From: Actinomycetes bacterium
GTDB lineage: Bacteria > Actinomycetota > Actinomycetes > Actinomycetales > Microbacteriaceae
Reading direction: 5' to 3'
NCBI GenBank assembly: GCA_030425055.1
Contig: JAUHVN010000011.1
Coordinates: 1-22,403, forward strand
DNA length: 22,403 nt
Made by a program: the position numbers and the translations under genes. Each line of letters opens with the position of its first letter. Within the stretch, counting starts at the first letter, position 1. The notes beneath the pieces were generated by a model. It did not search any database. It worked only from the letters and a program-made list of their open reading frames with translations, and was not told the origin of the DNA. Below are positions 20,841-22,403 of this stretch, piece after piece.

Positions 20841-22019
20841 TCAGGTTTTCGCGTCCTGCCGGGGGATCACGACCTGCTTGATGATCAGCAGGATCGAGGC
20901 CGTGACGGGAACCGCCACGAGGGCACCCAGCAGGCCGAGCAGCGTGCCGCCGACGAGGGCGCCGATGACGACGAGGGCGCCGGGCACCGACACCGCCTTG
21001 TTCATCACCTTCGGGGTCAGCACGTACGCCTCGACCTGCATGTAGATGAGGTACGCGATCGCGAACACGAGCGCGGCCACCGGGTTCAGGAACAGCGCCA
21101 CCGTCGAACCGATGATCCAGAACAGCACCGGACCGACGAGCGGGATGATCGTGATGCAGAACGCGACGACCGCCATCAGCGCGGCGAACTGCAGGCCCAG
21201 CAGCAGATACATGATGAACGTGAAGGTCGCGTTGAAGAACGCGAGCGTCACCATGCCCATCAGGTAGCTGCCGATCGAGTCGGTGATCTGCTCGGTGAGG
21301 TCGGCGACCTTCGCGCGGTTGCGGGCCGGGGCCAGCTGGTACAGCGACTTCTTCATGGCGACGAGCGAGGCCAGGAAGTACAGGCTCAGCACCACGACGA
21401 TGATGCCGCCCGAGATCGCGGTTCCGACACCGACCACCACCTGCAGCACGCCGCCGCCGACGGCGGCGATGTTGCCCGGATCGGACAGGAACTTGAGCAC
21501 CTCGTTCGTGAGCGTCTCGATCGGGTCGCCGAAGGTCGACGCCAACCAGCCGTAGACATCGGTGCTCTCGAAGTCCTTGATGATGCTGGGGATGTCGGTG
21601 ACGAACTGGGCGATCTGCTGGATCACCGTCGGGATGATCAGGAACAGCACGCCCACCAGCACGAGCGCGAAGGCCGAGTACGCGATGACGATCGCCCACG
21701 CGCGCGAGAGCTTGCGCCGCTCGAGCATCCGCACCGCAGGGTCGAGGCCGAGGGCCACGAACAGGGCGAGCGCGATGTAGACGATGATCGTCGACAGACT
21801 GCCGACCGCGAGGCCGAGCACGAGAGCGACGAGGCCGCCCAGCACCAGGAAGAAGCCCAGCGCGAACGGGTTGTTGAGGTTCGCCCAGAACGTGCGGGCG
21901 GGGGAGCCGTCGACCTCGGACGCCTCGTTCGCCGTGCCGGATGCCGGTGCTGGCGGCGTGTCCGTGGTGGCGAGAGGAGCGTCGGCGAGGGTCTTCGGGC
22001 TGTCTGAGCCGTCGGTCAT
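20841..22019 (-). CDS. AI-2E/PerM family membrane protein
   Basis: 392-residue protein of the AI-2E/PerM permease family: a cytosolic, Pro/Ala/Thr-rich N-terminus of about 50 residues, two to three helices, a soluble amphipathic stretch at about 130-190, then four to five helices with the family-type IIPLVGPVLFWIIG, YLIYMQVEAYVLTPKVM and LLGLLGALVAVPVTASI. Family members include an autoinducer-2 exporter and Na+/H+ antiporters, so substrate cannot be assigned. I take the ATG at 22019, 7 nt after TAGAGT, as a leaderless start; a GTG three codons upstream overlaps that box. It diverges from the chorismate mutase gene across 50 bp. Confidence 0.88.
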   Translation of the reverse strand: MTDGSDSPKTLADAPLATTDTPPAPASGTANEASEVDGSPARTFWANLNNPFALGFFLVLGGLVALVLGLAVGSLSTIIVYIALALFVALGLDPAVRMLERRKLSRAWAIVIAYSAFALVLVGVLFLIIPTVIQQIAQFVTDIPSIIKDFESTDVYGWLASTFGDPIETLTNEVLKFLSDPGNIAAVGGGVLQVVVGVGTAISGGIIVVVLSLYFLASLVAMKKSLYQLAPARNRAKVADLTEQITDSIGSYLMGMVTLAFFNATFTFIMYLLLGLQFAALMAVVAFCITIIPLVGPVLFWIIGSTVALFLNPVAALVFAIAYLIYMQVEAYVLTPKVMNKAVSVPGALVVIGALVGGTLLGLLGALVAVPVTASILLIIKQVVIPRQDAKT

Positions 22020-22026
22020 GGAACAC

Positions 22027-22032
22027 ACTCTA
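22027..22032 (-). promoter_or_regulatory. Probable -10 box of the AI-2E gene (leaderless)
   Basis: TAGAGT on the minus strand, 7 nt before the ATG at 22019. It lies only 7 bp from the divergent -10 of the chorismate mutase gene, so the two promoters must interleave and may compete for polymerase. Confidence 0.45.
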
Positions 22033-22039
22033 GGGCCGG

Positions 22040-22045
22040 TAGGGT
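22040..22045 (+). promoter_or_regulatory. Probable -10 box of the chorismate mutase gene
   Basis: TAGGGT, giving a leader of roughly 18 nt that contains AAGGAGG before the ATG at 22070. Confidence 0.45.
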
Positions 22046-22069
22046 CGGTGGCACGCGAAGGAGGCGGTC

Positions 22070-22363
22070 ATGACCGAGGATCCGGCCGACACCCTGCTGC
22101 GACTGCGCAGCAGCATCGACAACATCGACGCCGCGCTCGTGTTCATGCTCGCGGAGCGCTTCAAGTGCACGAAGCAGGTCGGTCACCTCAAGGCCGAGCA
22201 CGGGATGCCGCCGTCCGACCCCGCCCGCGAGGAGCAGCAGATCGCACGGCTGCGCCGTCTGGCCGAAGAGGCCGACCTCGATCCCGCCTTCGCCGAGAAG
22301 TGGTTCAACTTCGTCGTGGCCGAGGTGATCCGCCACCACACCGAGGCGGCCGACGGCCGCTGA
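22070..22363 (+). CDS. Chorismate mutase, AroQ class
   Basis: 97-residue all-helical protein converting chorismate to prephenate for phenylalanine and tyrosine synthesis. The AroQ active-site pattern is visible: R13 (LRSSIDNID), R30 (LAERF), K41 (VGHLKAEHG), D50 and R53-E54 (DPAREEQ). The C-terminal helix reads VVAEVIRHH; the position matching the catalytic Gln of E. coli chorismate mutase appears to be His, as far as I can align by eye. No regulatory domain and no signal peptide are present, so a monofunctional cytosolic enzyme. AAGGAGG sits 6 nt before the ATG. Confidence 0.92.
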   Translation: MTEDPADTLLRLRSSIDNIDAALVFMLAERFKCTKQVGHLKAEHGMPPSDPAREEQQIARLRRLAEEADLDPAFAEKWFNFVVAEVIRHHTEAADGR

Positions 22364-22403
22364 GACCCGGCCCGACGCACGGACGCCCCGACCCGGGAGG
22401 GCC

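Noticed and set aside
22020..22028. GTG at 22028 as start of the AI-2E gene
   Set aside because: It overlaps the -10 box; the ATG at 22019 is better placed.
1..22403. tRNA, rRNA, riboswitch, insertion sequence or prophage genes
   Set aside because: I looked for them in all gaps and found no cloverleaf, conserved RNA core, transposase or terminal repeats with target duplication.
22364..22403. Possible further repeat element at the window's right edge
   Set aside because: Only 40 bp are visible after the chorismate mutase gene; short GC stems there cannot be judged.

Overview
The window looks like chromosome of a high-GC actinobacterium, most likely a Microbacteriaceae member such as Microbacterium. 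The evidence is very high GC throughout, the actinobacterial/archaeal mismatch endonuclease NucS, an actinobacterial Mrp antiporter operon with fused mrpA/mrpB, many genes whose -10 box sits 5-7 nt before the start codon (leaderless mRNAs), and a strong excess of the heptamer GGATGCC/GGCATCC. I see no insertion sequence, phage gene, tRNA, rRNA or CRISPR array, and gene content is mostly housekeeping.

Layout. 1-4205 (minus strand): a membrane-anchored coiled-coil protein translationally coupled to a HAD phosphatase, then nucS, then an MFS transporter. 4206-4283: a compact divergent promoter with two identical palindromic operators, followed by a LacI-family regulator (plus). 5433-11697 (plus): a complete Mrp Na+/H+ antiporter operon in six overlapping cistrons, mrpA(B)-C-D-E-F-G. 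11818-16204 (minus): a membrane-anchored penicillin-acylase-family Ntn hydrolase and, upstream of it, argG of the long E. coli type. 16304-17949: a DUF1254/DUF1214 protein (plus) and a Pr6Pr-type membrane protein (minus) whose 3' ends overlap by 67 nt. 18106-20701 (plus): purA and a beta-propeller lactonase. 20841-22363: an AI-2E/PerM-family membrane protein (minus) diverging from a small AroQ-type chorismate mutase (plus).

How the genes work together. The Mrp cistrons build one membrane complex. The LacI regulator probably controls itself and the divergent MFS transporter through the shared operators. The remaining genes are independent housekeeping or accessory functions: mismatch repair, arginine, purine and aromatic biosynthesis, and a secreted or periplasm-facing amidase.

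The most unusual signal is not a gene. Nearly every gap that is not a pure divergent promoter holds a GC-rich inverted-repeat element of about 60-130 bp. Arm sequences differ from gap to gap, but the layout recurs: long arms, often one left arm with two competing right arms, and CGCGGG at or near the centre. One 17-mer is shared between gaps 18.7 kb apart. These may be terminators, a dispersed REP/BIME-like family, or switching hairpins. I rate this the best lead but cannot show function from one window.
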